Assembly: GCF_002005305.1 (NCBI RefSeq)
Contig: NZ_CP014782.1
Span: 3,658,001-3,722,000, forward strand
Source: Shewanella psychrophila
GTDB taxonomy: Bacteria > Pseudomonadota > Gammaproteobacteria > Enterobacterales > Shewanellaceae
Length of the DNA stretch: 64,000 nt
Direction of reading: 5' to 3'
Numbering within the stretch: position 1 is the stretch's first letter; each line of letters opens with the position of its first letter. A program made the position numbers and the translations under genes. Of the stretch, positions 1 through 9,105 are shown piece after piece. The notes beneath the pieces are model-generated. The model was not told the origin of the DNA. It worked only from the letters and a program-made list of their open reading frames with translations, and did not search any database.

Positions 1-1325
1 AGTATGGCTAACACCACGCCAGAGCTATAAACGATAAAATCCGGTAATAAGTTATGCTGCTCACCAACCTGTGGCATAACCACAAAACCATAGGTTTCTA
101 CAAGATAGTTCACTATTATGCCAGAAACTAGAGCTACTCCGAGCACGCCACCTAAGTAACCCAACAATGCACGCTTGCCTAGCTCTTTAGTCACTACACC
201 TAGTGTGGCTATGTTAGTTGCGGGGCCTGCCAACATGAAGACCAGAACAGCACCAGGGGAAACCCCCGCCAGCAAAAGACCTGCAGCTATTGGCGTCGAT
301 GCGGTAGCACAGATATACATAGGCACAGAGATAAGCACCACCACCAACATGGCTAAAATACCGTCTCCCCACTGGGCCATAAAGTCCGCTGGTACATAAG
401 TCTGCACTATTGCCGCGAAAAACAGGCCTATCAGCAGCCAGATGGTGGTATCTCGTACTAAGTCAGTAGCCGCGAAATGTAAGCCCTTGCCGATACGACT
501 AATCACAGGTGTCCCCTTAAGCTCGGCGGCGATGTCCTTGGTCGACTCGCAGCAACTTTCATCTTCACTGGCTTTAGCCGACTCACTCTTGACTGAGCTG
601 CAGCATGAAGACTCCTTCTCTGGCGCTTTAGTTTTACTGCTGCAACATGCATCCGTTGTATCTAGTGACGCAGACGCCGATTCGGGGTTCGTCATAGAGC
701 CAATCATAGGAGTCGCTAACAGGTTTTCACCGGCAGCCATAGGCGTCATAGTCACGGCAGGAGCCACCTTTGGTTCGGTCTTAGATCCAGATTTAGAAGC
801 AGAACTACAACAGGAGTTCTTAACTTTAGGCTCAACCTTTTCTTTTTTACTGCTGCAGCAAGATACAGATGAGACAGTATCCTGCTTAGCTGAAGTTTTA
901 GATTCAGAAATTACCGCATTGGACTCATTTTTGTCGTCACGCCCTACTAAAAGCCCAGCCACAATAGCACTGGTGACAGCCGCTATGGGTCTGACTATGG
1001 CCATGAAAGGGCCGAGTAGCACATAAGATACCGCCACAGAATCGACGCCAGTTTCCGGTGTAGAGACTAGAAATGAAGTTGTGGCAGCCTTAGAAGCACC
1101 TGAGCGTCGCAGACCGACGGCAGCTGGAATGACTCCGCAGGAGCACAGGGGTAAAGGAGCACCAAGAATGGCCGCCTTAACAGTGGTCTTAAATCCATGG
1201 CCACCTAGTTGTTTCTGCATCCAAGCCATAGGCACAAACATCTTCAACATCCCGGCTAAGAACAGCCCCAGTAGCAACCAGGGAGCAGAATCTAAAAAGA
1301 GGTCAATAAAATTCGCAAACAACAT
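1..1325 (-). CDS. Cysteine-rich metal efflux permease, SO_0444-like (partial)
   Basis: An inner-membrane permease of the two-repeat type (DUF318/ArsP-like), whose 3' end lies beyond position 1. The first half has helices around residues 11-30 and 95-127 with a PLCSCGVIP motif near residue 59; the second half has PMYICATASTPIAAG. Between them lies a cytoplasmic loop (about residues 128-290) with five CC pairs, mostly as CCSS, at residues 156-157, 172-173, 227-228, 241-242 and 258-259; these could bind soft metals. The start lies 2 nt after the stop of the ZntR-like regulator, so both are probably one metal-induced operon. The family is known in Shewanella as a Cu/Zn efflux transporter. The substrate here is inferred from the regulator. 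Confidence 0.85.
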   Translation of the reverse strand, partial: MLFANFIDLFLDSAPWLLLGLFLAGMLKMFVPMAWMQKQLGGHGFKTTVKAAILGAPLPLCSCGVIPAAVGLRRSGASKAATTSFLVSTPETGVDSVAVSYVLLGPFMAIVRPIAAVTSAIVAGLLVGRDDKNESNAVISESKTSAKQDTVSSVSCCSSKKEKVEPKVKNSCCSSASKSGSKTEPKVAPAVTMTPMAAGENLLATPMIGSMTNPESASASLDTTDACCSSKTKAPEKESSCCSSVKSESAKASEDESCCESTKDIAAELKGTPVISRIGKGLHFAATDLVRDTTIWLLIGLFFAAIVQTYVPADFMAQWGDGILAMLVVVLISVPMYICATASTPIAAGLLLAGVSPGAVLVFMLAGPATNIATLGVVTKELGKRALLGYLGGVLGVALVSGIIVNYLVETYGFVVMPQVGEQHNLLPDFIVYSSGVVLAI

Positions 1326-1327
1326 AC

Positions 1328-1807
1328 CTAACCCTTATTTTGGCAATTTTTTGTGTACTGAGAATCATCATGGTGATGGTCATGGTTCTCACATTTGATA
1401 TTATCTGTATTCGTCTCGAGCGCTTCCAATATTGAACAATGCTCGGCGCTCTCGGGGCCACCACAACAGGCATCGGATAATCGCTGCAGCGATACTTGAA
1501 AGTATTTAAGCTCGGCTATCTTGGCCTCTACATGAGCAAGTTTGCTGTCCACCATGCCCTTCACATCGGCGCACGCCCAGTTGGACTTATCTAACTCGAT
1601 TGAAAGTAGCTCGGTGATCTCGGCTAAGGTAAACCCCACCGTCTTGGCCCGCAGAATAAAACGCAGGCGCTCGGCATCGTTTTCTGTATAGATCCTATAA
1701 CCGGAATCGGTGCGTGAAGATGGCGATAGCAGACCATGCTTCTCATAAAATCTCAGGGTATCGGCTTTCACTTCACACTGTTTAGCCAACTCTCCAATCC
1801 GATACAT
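1328..1807 (-). CDS. zntR: MerR-family metal regulator, ZntR-like
   Basis: A 159-residue cytoplasmic activator with an N-terminal MerR winged helix (YRIGELAKQCEVKADTLRFYE) and a dimerisation helix. The metal ligands of ZntR are present: Cys79 (in WACADVKG), and Cys113-Cys114 with His122 and Cys123 in DACCGGPESAEHCSILEAL. This supports Zn(II)/Cd(II)/Pb(II) sensing rather than copper. The C-terminus adds a histidine-rich tail (ENHDHHHDD), an extra possible zinc-binding feature. It is the first gene of an operon with the permease downstream, and the upstream promoter has the overlong spacer MerR proteins act on. Autoregulation is inferred. Confidence 0.9.
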   Translation of the reverse strand: MYRIGELAKQCEVKADTLRFYEKHGLLSPSSRTDSGYRIYTENDAERLRFILRAKTVGFTLAEITELLSIELDKSNWACADVKGMVDSKLAHVEAKIAELKYFQVSLQRLSDACCGGPESAEHCSILEALETNTDNIKCENHDHHHDDSQYTKNCQNKG

Positions 1808-1848
1808 TTTTCTGCTCCATTTAGCCCAATTGGCTCTAATTATCTGGA

Positions 1849-1880
1849 AGTATAAACCTTGGAGTTAAATCTAAGGTCAA
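1849..1880 (-). promoter_or_regulatory. ZntR-type promoter with dyad in a 20-bp spacer
   Basis: On the minus strand a -35 TTGACC (1875-1880) and a -10 TATACT (1849-1854) are 20 bp apart. The spacer holds an imperfect dyad (CCTT.GA.T arms, 1857-1876). Overlong spacers with a centred dyad are the hallmark of MerR-family promoters; 20 bp matches zntA-type promoters. The transcript would carry the regulator and the permease. Confidence 0.8.
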
Positions 1881-2022
1881 GGGTTATTATGGGACTTATT
1901 TATGACCTGTGCTTGTTCTCCTGTGCGTATTGTGAAATCGCGCAGAAAAAAACAACCTATGAGCCCATTTTACGGTAAAATGTGCGCGCACGAATAGGGG
2001 CTCAACAAAGCAGCTAGAATTG

Positions 2023-2089
2023 AGGGACTTTTGGAAAGCGGTGAGGTGCTACACGCCTTTTATGCCGTTCTGTTTTCCGAAAGATCCTT
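2023..2089 (+). promoter_or_regulatory. Imperfect stem-loop in purH leader
   Basis: Arms 2023-2037 (agggacttttggaaa) and 2073-2089 (ttttccgaaagatcctt) can pair with a few mismatches or wobbles, enclosing a 35-nt region with further short pairings. It ends 29 nt before the purH start, so it would lie in the 5' untranslated RNA. Its function is unknown. No PurR-type operator was obvious in this gap. Confidence 0.4.
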
Positions 2090-2118
2090 AAATATAACTA
2101 CTGGACACTGTACCCAAA

Positions 2119-3708
2119 ATGAATAATGCCAGACCCATTCGTCGCGCGCTGTTAAGCGTTTCAGATAAAACCGGAATCCTTGAGTTTGCTAAAGCATTAC
2201 ATGCTCAGGGCGTAGAACTACTATCTACTGGTGGCACCGCCCGCCTTTTGGCTGACAACGGTGTGCCTGTCATTGAAGTATCGGAGCATACCGGACATCC
2301 GGAGATCATGGATGGTCGTGTCAAAACCTTGCACCCTAAAGTGCACGGTGGCATCTTGGCACGCCGCGGTATCGACGAGCTTGTCATGGAACAGAACAAC
2401 ATCAAGCCAATCGATCTGGTTGCCGTTAACTTGTACCCCTTCGCAGAAACAGTCGCTCAAGAAGGCTGTACTCTGGCTGATGCCGTGGAGAATATTGATA
2501 TCGGCGGCCCGACTATGGTTCGCTCTACAGCGAAAAACCATAAAGACACCACCATCATAGTTAACACTCGAGATTACGATCGCGTGATCAAAGAGATGAA
2601 TGACAATGAAGGCAGCACGACTCTTGAGACTCGTTTCGATTTAGCAATTGCCGCTTTTGAGCACACTGCCGCCTACGATGGCATGATCGCAAATTACTTT
2701 GGTACTATGGTTCCGGCTCATAGTAAAGACGAGTGTCCTGAAGACTCTAAATTCCCACGCACTTTCAATACTCAACTCATCAAGAAACAAGATCTGCGCT
2801 ACGGTGAGAACAGCCATCAAACGGCCGCTTTCTATGTAGACACTCATATCGATGAAGCATCGGTTGCCAGTGCAATTCAGCTACAAGGTAAGGCACTGTC
2901 TTACAATAATATCGCCGATACAGATTCAGCTCTCGAGTGTGTGAAAGAATTCAGCGAGCCAGCTTGCGTCATCGTTAAACACGCCAATCCATGTGGTGTG
3001 GCTATCGGTAGCAACCTACTCGATGCCTACAACCGTGCATACCAAACCGATCCTACTTCGGCCTTCGGTGGCATCATCGCCTTCAATGGTGAACTAGACG
3101 AAAAAACCGCCAGCGCTATCGTTGAGCGTCAATTTGTCGAAGTGATCATCGCACCTAAAGTCAGCCAAGCCGCTCGCGATGCCATTGCCGCTAAGGCAAA
3201 TGTCCGTCTGCTTGAATGTGGAGAGTGGGGCACTAAGACTAAGAGTCTCGATTACAAACGCGTCAACGGCGGACTGCTTCTACAAGATCGCGACCAGGGC
3301 ATGGTTGGAATCGATGAAGTTAAAGTTGTCAGTAAGCGTCAACCTACTGAAGCCGAGATGAAAGATCTGATGTTCTGCTGGAAAGTGGCTAAGTTCGTTA
3401 AATCTAACGCCATCGTTTATGCCAAGAACAGCATGACTATCGGTGTGGGTGCAGGCCAGATGAGCCGTGTATACAGTGCAAAAGTAGCCGGTATCAAGGC
3501 TGCGGATGAAGGACTAGAAGTTCAGGATTCAGTGATGGCATCTGACGCCTTCTTCCCATTCCGTGACGGTATCGATGCCGCTGCCGCAGCAGGGATCAGT
3601 TGTATCATACAGCCAGGTGGTTCTATTCGTGATGAAGAGATCATCGCCGCTGCCGATGAACACGGCATGGCCATGGTATTTACCGGAATGCGTCACTTCC
3701 GTCATTAA
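2119..3708 (+). CDS. purH: Bifunctional AICAR transformylase / IMP cyclohydrolase
   Basis: Catalyses the last two steps of de novo IMP synthesis: formyl transfer to AICAR, then ring closure. At 529 residues it has the normal length. The N-terminal MGS-like cyclohydrolase domain (about 1-200) begins RRALLSVSDKTGILEFAKAL and contains LSTGGTARLL. The C-terminal transformylase carries the catalytic Lys-His in VKHANPCG (Lys287-His288) and ends with GMRHFRH, typical of PurH. purD follows after 188 nt on the same strand, the usual gammaproteobacterial pair. The gap contains a CTAG-type palindrome, so the two may be transcribed separately. Confidence 0.98.
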   Translation: MNNARPIRRALLSVSDKTGILEFAKALHAQGVELLSTGGTARLLADNGVPVIEVSEHTGHPEIMDGRVKTLHPKVHGGILARRGIDELVMEQNNIKPIDLVAVNLYPFAETVAQEGCTLADAVENIDIGGPTMVRSTAKNHKDTTIIVNTRDYDRVIKEMNDNEGSTTLETRFDLAIAAFEHTAAYDGMIANYFGTMVPAHSKDECPEDSKFPRTFNTQLIKKQDLRYGENSHQTAAFYVDTHIDEASVASAIQLQGKALSYNNIADTDSALECVKEFSEPACVIVKHANPCGVAIGSNLLDAYNRAYQTDPTSAFGGIIAFNGELDEKTASAIVERQFVEVIIAPKVSQAARDAIAAKANVRLLECGEWGTKTKSLDYKRVNGGLLLQDRDQGMVGIDEVKVVSKRQPTEAEMKDLMFCWKVAKFVKSNAIVYAKNSMTIGVGAGQMSRVYSAKVAGIKAADEGLEVQDSVMASDAFFPFRDGIDAAAAAGISCIIQPGGSIRDEEIIAAADEHGMAMVFTGMRHFRH

Positions 3709-3724
3709 TTGAGACAAGGTGAAA

Positions 3725-3751
3725 GTTCCTAGGGTTTAGTTCCTAGGAACT
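3725..3751. repeat. CTAG-core palindromic element, copy 1
   Basis: The purH-purD gap holds gttcctaggg followed by a perfect 12-bp palindrome gttcctaggaac (3739-3750). Related CCTAGG-cored inverted repeats sit in gaps at 29533-29565, 34117-34149 and (weaker) 18604-18629. They look like a dispersed intergenic element, perhaps acting as a terminator or RNA-stabilising hairpin. Confidence 0.5.
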
Positions 3752-3896
3752 CGAATTTCAAACAGAATATAAATTTTTAATATTTAGAGCAAAGCCATTA
3801 TTTCTAGGTCATGGAAAGCATGCGCAGTGTATACCCACACATGAGCATGCTTGACACTGAGATAGGGAAAATGGAGCAGCGATAAAGGATAAAAAA

Positions 3897-5189
3897 ATGA
3901 ATGTATTAGTTATAGGTGGCGGCGGTCGTGAACATGCACTGGCATGGAAAGCTGCCCAATCGGCTCAAGTTGACACAGTTTTCGTTGCACCGGGTAATGC
4001 TGGCACCTCGAGTGAGCCTAAATTAGAAAATGTAGCCATTAATGTGGAAGATATCTCGGCTCTTGTGGCTTTTGCACAAGATAAACAGATTGAGCTCACC
4101 ATAGTGGGTCCGGAAGTGCCATTAGCTTTGGGTGTTGTCGATGCCTTCAATGAAGCAAAGTTACCTATCTTTGGCCCGACTAAAGGGGCGGCGCAGCTGG
4201 AGTCTTCTAAAGCCTTCACTAAAGATTTCTTAGCGCGTCACAATATCCCCACGGCTGCCTATTCCAATTTCACCGAGATTGAACCGGCTAAGGCCTATGT
4301 CACCGAGATGACAGCAAGCACAGGCTTCCCTATCGTGATCAAGGCCGATGGTCTAGCGGCGGGTAAAGGCGTGATAATCGCCGAAGATCAGGCTCAGGCC
4401 GATGCGGCAATCGAAGATATGCTCGAAGGCAATAAGTTTGGTGAGGCCGGTTCTCGCGTGGTTGTCGAAGAGTTCCTAAAAGGCGAAGAAGCCAGCTTTA
4501 TCGTCATGGTTGACGGCAACAACATACTCGCTATGGCCACCAGCCAAGATCACAAAGCCCGTGATAACGGCGATTACGGCCCTAACACAGGTGGCATGGG
4601 GGCATATTCACCGGCTCCAGTGGTAACTCAAGCGGTACATGATTGGACTATTAATAATGTGATTCGTCCAACGGTTGATGGCATGGCGGCAGAAGGCAAC
4701 GTCTACACAGGTTTCCTCTATGCCGGCTTGATGATCTCACCCGATGGCAGTGCAAAAGTTTTAGAATACAACTGCCGCTTCGGCGACCCTGAGACTCAGC
4801 CTATCATGATGCGCCTAAAATCAGACTTAGTTGAGCTTTGTTTAGCCTCGACTCGTGGCGAGCTGGATAAGGTGACTGCAGAATTTGATGAGCGCGCAGC
4901 AGTCGGCGTTGTACTTGCTGCAGGTGGCTACCCGGAAGCCTATCGCAAGCATGATGTGATAGTTGGCCTAGACCTTGGTAACAAGGACGCTAAAGTCTTC
5001 CATGCGGGTACCAGCATGAAAGACGGACACGTAGTTACCAATGGCGGCCGCGTCTTGTGCGCAACAGCATTGGGAAACACTGTGACCGAAGCCCAAGCCA
5101 GCGCATACGGCTTAGTTGATACCATCCATTGGGATGACGTCTACTTCCGTACCGATATCGCTTATCGTGCGATTTCGCGGGAAAGCTAG
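3897..5189 (+). CDS. purD: Phosphoribosylamine-glycine ligase
   Basis: Glycinamide ribonucleotide synthetase: the ATP-dependent second step of purine biosynthesis, acting in the cytosol. The 430-residue protein has the family length and order: N-terminal MNVLVIGGGGREHALAWK, the ATP-grasp domain (IKADGLAAGKGVIIA near residue 150), DHKARDNGDYGPNTGGMG, and the metal-binding region LEYNCRFGDPETQ. It follows purH on the same strand and is closed by a strong intrinsic terminator at 5223-5246. All key motifs appear intact. Confidence 0.98.
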   Translation: MNVLVIGGGGREHALAWKAAQSAQVDTVFVAPGNAGTSSEPKLENVAINVEDISALVAFAQDKQIELTIVGPEVPLALGVVDAFNEAKLPIFGPTKGAAQLESSKAFTKDFLARHNIPTAAYSNFTEIEPAKAYVTEMTASTGFPIVIKADGLAAGKGVIIAEDQAQADAAIEDMLEGNKFGEAGSRVVVEEFLKGEEASFIVMVDGNNILAMATSQDHKARDNGDYGPNTGGMGAYSPAPVVTQAVHDWTINNVIRPTVDGMAAEGNVYTGFLYAGLMISPDGSAKVLEYNCRFGDPETQPIMMRLKSDLVELCLASTRGELDKVTAEFDERAAVGVVLAAGGYPEAYRKHDVIVGLDLGNKDAKVFHAGTSMKDGHVVTNGGRVLCATALGNTVTEAQASAYGLVDTIHWDDVYFRTDIAYRAISRES

Positions 5190-5222
5190 AGATAGCTTAC
5201 GCCTAAACTAAAAATTTAATGT

Positions 5223-5251
5223 AAAAGCCCTCAACAGAGGGCTTTTTTGTT
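5223..5251 (+). terminator. Rho-independent terminator of purD
   Basis: Perfect 10-bp arms aaaagccctc (5223-5232) and gagggctttt (5237-5246) with loop aaca, followed by a T run. It lies 34 nt after the purD stop. Confidence 0.92.
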
Positions 5252-5283
5252 GACTAATTTTAAGACCCGCGGATGGAGCTAGA

Positions 5284-6087
5284 CTAATGCCCTGACGCCA
5301 CCGATCTTCGGGCTATCTTGTCTATCAAACGCGGCGCAATCAACTTAAGCAAGCGCCCCAAGCGGCCTCTCATCGAAGTGATAAGTAATCGGCCTCGACT
5401 GGATATCACAGGTACCATCATCTTGGCACACTCCTCCGCCGTGAGTATCTTCGACTCTTGCATAGGTGACTCGCCTAAGGGGTGTCCATGCCTGTCCAAG
5501 GCACGTTTATGTATTTCTGAGACGACAAAATCCGGGCAAATAGTGGTGACAGCGACATTGTCATCGGCAAGCTCAATCCTCAGGGAATCGAAGAAGCCTA
5601 TTACCGCATGTTTTGATGCTGCATATCCGGAGCGAGTGGGCACTCCCGTGAGGCCAGCTACCGAAGCGACGATAACCACTTGACCTAGATTCTTCTTAAG
5701 TTCGGGCAAGGCGGCATGAGTCAAATAGGCAGGACCTAAGTAATTAACCTTCATGATACGTTCCAGAATATCCAGCTCCATAAGATCATCGAACTTAGAA
5801 GACATGGTCATGCCCGCATTATTGACTAAAATATCTATGCGACCAAAATGCTCAACACTGGTGTCGATAAGTTGCTGACATTGAGACTTACTGGTGACAT
5901 CTGCAGCAAAAACGAAAGGCTCGTGTCCTTGGCTGACAACCTCGTGAGCGAGTGAGAGTAATCTGGACTCATTTCTCGCGCTTAGAACTAACTTACAGCC
6001 TAACGGTGCCAAGGCGAGTGCTAGCGCTCTTCCAATCCCTTCTGAGGCTCCTGTGATTATGATGACTTTATCTGTCAGGCCTTCCAT
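5284..6087 (-). CDS. Short-chain dehydrogenase/reductase
   Basis: A 267-residue classical SDR oxidoreductase. It shows the Rossmann cofactor motif TGASEGIGRALA close to the N-terminus, the NNAG strand, the catalytic Ser of VASVAGL and the YxxxK pair in YAASKHA. The start at 6087 is preferred because AAGGA precedes it by about 6 nt; a longer frame to 6144 lacks a ribosome site. The C-terminal stretch (RGRLLITSMRGRLGRLLKLIAPRLIDK) resembles SDRs with a basic amphipathic tail that may touch membranes. The substrate cannot be read from the sequence. It stands alone between convergent purD and the GGDEF/EAL gene. Confidence 0.88.
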   Translation of the reverse strand: MEGLTDKVIIITGASEGIGRALALALAPLGCKLVLSARNESRLLSLAHEVVSQGHEPFVFAADVTSKSQCQQLIDTSVEHFGRIDILVNNAGMTMSSKFDDLMELDILERIMKVNYLGPAYLTHAALPELKKNLGQVVIVASVAGLTGVPTRSGYAASKHAVIGFFDSLRIELADDNVAVTTICPDFVVSEIHKRALDRHGHPLGESPMQESKILTAEECAKMMVPVISSRGRLLITSMRGRLGRLLKLIAPRLIDKIARRSVASGH

Positions 6088-6172
6088 ATTCATTCCTTGA
6101 ATAATGATTTTATCTAAGTATATAGCATAGATAAAATCACACATCGAGTTCAGAGATTGATTATTAATTAAC

Positions 6173-8797
6173 TCATGCTGTCAGACGTTGAGATACTGGT
6201 TTCCTTGGCTGATAACTGGACAGAGGTTGAGGTCGGCCTATGGCATACCCTTGGGCGTAGTTAATCCCTATCTCCTGCAACTTATCTATAATATCTTGAT
6301 TTTCAACAAATTCTGCGACAGTCTCTATGCCCATAACACAACATACATCATGGATAGACTTAACGATGGCAAAGTCTTTCGCGTTAGTGGCTAAATTTTT
6401 CACGAAGCAACCATCTATCTTCACATAATCCACTGGCAGCTCTTTAAGATAACCATAAGAGGCAAATCCACTACCAAAATCATCTAACGCAAAGGAGAAC
6501 CCAAGCTTTCTCAAGTATTCGAGCATATCCATAGCACGGTTTCTATTTTGAATCGCACTGGTTTCGGTGATCTCGAAACAAATACACTTACTGGGTATAG
6601 CGAAACGTTCGAACTGCTGGGTAATGTAATCCACCATGCCCTCGGCGCCTAAGCTATTACCCGATAGATTAATAGATATACAGTGGTCATCCCAGATCTC
6701 TTCATGCATAGATAGCCAGAGAAAAGTCTTTCTAATCACCTCCTTATCTACATCATTCATCAATTTAAAGCGCTCAGCTGCGGCAATAAATTGAGCCGGG
6801 GATAATATCCGTCCATTTGGCTCCTGAATACGCAGTAAAATCTCCATGCGTTGCCTATGTTTACCTGTGCCCATCCCCTGAATAGGTTGATAGTAGAGCA
6901 GCAGTTCATTGTGCTCTATCGCTTGACCAATTCTAACCGCCCACATAGGCGCATTACGTTGGCAGGTCAGCTCTTTATCTTTATCATCATAGAAGTGAAC
7001 CTGATTGCAGCCTTTACTTTTTGCCGCAAAGCAGGCGATATCAGCGTCTTTCAATAACTCTTTCGCCGAAATGTAAGGAGCCCTGGCTATGGCAATCCCA
7101 GCACTGACACCGACCTTATAATGACAAGCATTGTCCCGCAGCACTTGCATCGACACACTGGCAACTATACGTTTGGTTAATTGAGCCACCTCCAAGGCGC
7201 TATGATCTCGGATCGCTAAGCCAAACTCATCACCACCTAGCCTGGCTAGCATCTCATCTTTAGTCAGGCAAGATTGCATCGCCCTAGCCACCATAACTAG
7301 CATCCTGTCTCCCGCGCTATGGCCACAAGAGTCATTGATTAACTTGAACTGCTCTAAGTCAAAATAGCAAATAGCAATCGATTGAGCCCCAAGGCTGAAT
7401 CCCTCTAATCTCTCTTCGAAAGCTCGGCGGTTAAGCAGGGAAGTAATGGGGTCGAAGTTGGCTCGCTGACGTAATTTACGCTTGAGCAGCTCCTCCTGAG
7501 TGATGTCCCTGAGCAGAATAACGGTTCCCATCACTCGCTGCTTATGGTTAAGCAAATTACTAATGCTGCGTTCCATAATTCGTGTCGATTCGCTATTCAG
7601 CTTGAGCTTACTCAGTGCCGGTTCCTGTGCCCGACTGGCCATAAAGTCGAACAAATCTTGGTTAAAACTCTTATCTGTTTTAAGTAAGACGTCGACGGAT
7701 ACTCCTATGGCATAGGCACTCTTTACCCCGAGCAATCGCTCGGCCTGAGGATTTAAATACACCACTTTTGCCTTGGTATCGGTCAATATTACAGCTTCGG
7801 CAATTGATTCTAAGGTGGTTTTTGAGCGCTCTTTGAGTTGAAAAATCTTTGCCAACAAGGTATTGATCCTGTCAGCCATCACCACGAGTTCGAAGCAACC
7901 ACCTCCTATCAGAGGCGTGTAAGTCTTAGCCGTGGGATCTATTTCCTCCAACTGTGTCATCAAGCGATGAAATGGGCGTATAAGCCCTAATTTCAACCAG
8001 ATATAACCAGCTATGAGTATCAATATCCCTACACAAACGATACCAATCGAGACCAAATCATATTTTAATTGTACTTGATTGAAAGCCTTGTCAGAGAAGT
8101 TGACCTCCAGGTAAGCAGGTTTATCATAGATCAAACTTGGCACCTCTAAGAACGAGGTGTCACTCCTGGAGTTGGTTTGTTGAACCGGCGCGGCGCCATC
8201 TAGGATGGTCATCCTACTCACTATACCTTGTAAGCCATAGCCCAATAGATACTCAGAAGTCAGCCTCCTCACCATCATAACCGACCTGTTTGGTTCGATC
8301 GGCACGACACTCACGATATAGCTAATCCCTTTATTTATATACACTCCAGAATGGGGAGAGGTCCCGTGTGACAGATAACTGGGAATAGGTTTAAGCTCGA
8401 ATGACATCACGTCATCATAAAGTGGAGAAAATGGCTTTAACTGCCCCTCATTGAGATAAAATAGGCTGAGATGCTCAGATATTCTGCTCGCTCTCCAAGC
8501 TTCATCTAAGGTGATTCTCTTAAGCGGGCTTAACTCCGACAGGGGCACGGCATAGATATTAGCGAGTAACTCTAACTGCTTGATATCTTTATTGAGCTGA
8601 GATCCTATGGTGACTAACTCAGTATTAAATGTACTCAGCTTTAAAGACTCGATTCTATGATCGAACCACATGCTTAAGCAGTAGGAAACAGAAATCACTG
8701 CAGGCATGCAGAAACCTACAACAAAGACGATCAGTTTTTTGCCTATATGCATCTTCTCTCGCAGCGATAAACTTTGAAAATTAACGACGGAATCCAC
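6173..8797 (-). CDS. Membrane GGDEF-EAL cyclic di-GMP protein with PAS domain
   Basis: An 874-residue inner-membrane signalling protein. Order: TM helix (about 22-40), periplasmic region (40-245), second TM (250-270), HAMP-like linker, PAS domain (about 325-400), GGDEF domain (about 445-600) and EAL domain (about 620-860). The cyclase signature RLGGDEFGLAI is intact. The phosphodiesterase shows EILLR in place of EALLR but keeps NLSGNSL, EITETSA, ALDDFGSG, YVKIDG and AEFVEN, so both activities are possible. The frame opens with GTG at 8797; an ATG 15 codons later is an alternative, and neither has a convincing ribosome site. The periplasmic ligand is unknown. Confidence 0.9.
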   Translation of the reverse strand: MDSVVNFQSLSLREKMHIGKKLIVFVVGFCMPAVISVSYCLSMWFDHRIESLKLSTFNTELVTIGSQLNKDIKQLELLANIYAVPLSELSPLKRITLDEAWRASRISEHLSLFYLNEGQLKPFSPLYDDVMSFELKPIPSYLSHGTSPHSGVYINKGISYIVSVVPIEPNRSVMMVRRLTSEYLLGYGLQGIVSRMTILDGAAPVQQTNSRSDTSFLEVPSLIYDKPAYLEVNFSDKAFNQVQLKYDLVSIGIVCVGILILIAGYIWLKLGLIRPFHRLMTQLEEIDPTAKTYTPLIGGGCFELVVMADRINTLLAKIFQLKERSKTTLESIAEAVILTDTKAKVVYLNPQAERLLGVKSAYAIGVSVDVLLKTDKSFNQDLFDFMASRAQEPALSKLKLNSESTRIMERSISNLLNHKQRVMGTVILLRDITQEELLKRKLRQRANFDPITSLLNRRAFEERLEGFSLGAQSIAICYFDLEQFKLINDSCGHSAGDRMLVMVARAMQSCLTKDEMLARLGGDEFGLAIRDHSALEVAQLTKRIVASVSMQVLRDNACHYKVGVSAGIAIARAPYISAKELLKDADIACFAAKSKGCNQVHFYDDKDKELTCQRNAPMWAVRIGQAIEHNELLLYYQPIQGMGTGKHRQRMEILLRIQEPNGRILSPAQFIAAAERFKLMNDVDKEVIRKTFLWLSMHEEIWDDHCISINLSGNSLGAEGMVDYITQQFERFAIPSKCICFEITETSAIQNRNRAMDMLEYLRKLGFSFALDDFGSGFASYGYLKELPVDYVKIDGCFVKNLATNAKDFAIVKSIHDVCCVMGIETVAEFVENQDIIDKLQEIGINYAQGYAIGRPQPLSSYQPRKPVSQRLTA

Positions 8798-9105
8798 TAA
8801 ATTGATTTAGCGCTTCCATAACTTCGGCATGCAAAATACCCCATTTACATCACGGATAAAACCCGTTTTGCTTTGCCCGTTGCTAAAGTAGGCAATAGAG
8901 TGCATTTTTTGCTACTCGCCTATCTTGATATAGCTCAGTAAGGCGACCAATAAACTGTAAAACAATCAGAATTACCCCAGAAATGAGATGTGACACTTTC
9001 GTGATACTTTCTTATCTAACTTGTGATTAAGTCGCGACAACCCGGTGACATAACTTTGTAACAATCAAATGATACCCAATCGATTCGTCTACAAGGAGAT
9101 ACACC
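8798..9105. other. Intergenic region between divergent genes
   Basis: A 308-nt AT-rich gap between the divergent GGDEF/EAL and spondin-like genes. A ribosome site (aaggaga) precedes the gene at 9106. No repeat, RNA gene or clear operator was recognised. Confidence 0.5.

Noticed and set aside
442..1026. 194-residue plus-strand frame opposite the permease
   Set aside because: It is the antisense of the cysteine-rich loop; the long frame results from the repeated Ser/Cys/Lys codons of the real gene.
6173..8797. Degenerate EAL domain
   Set aside because: The first motif reads EIL, but the catalytic Glu and all the other metal and base residues are visible, so loss of activity is not supported.
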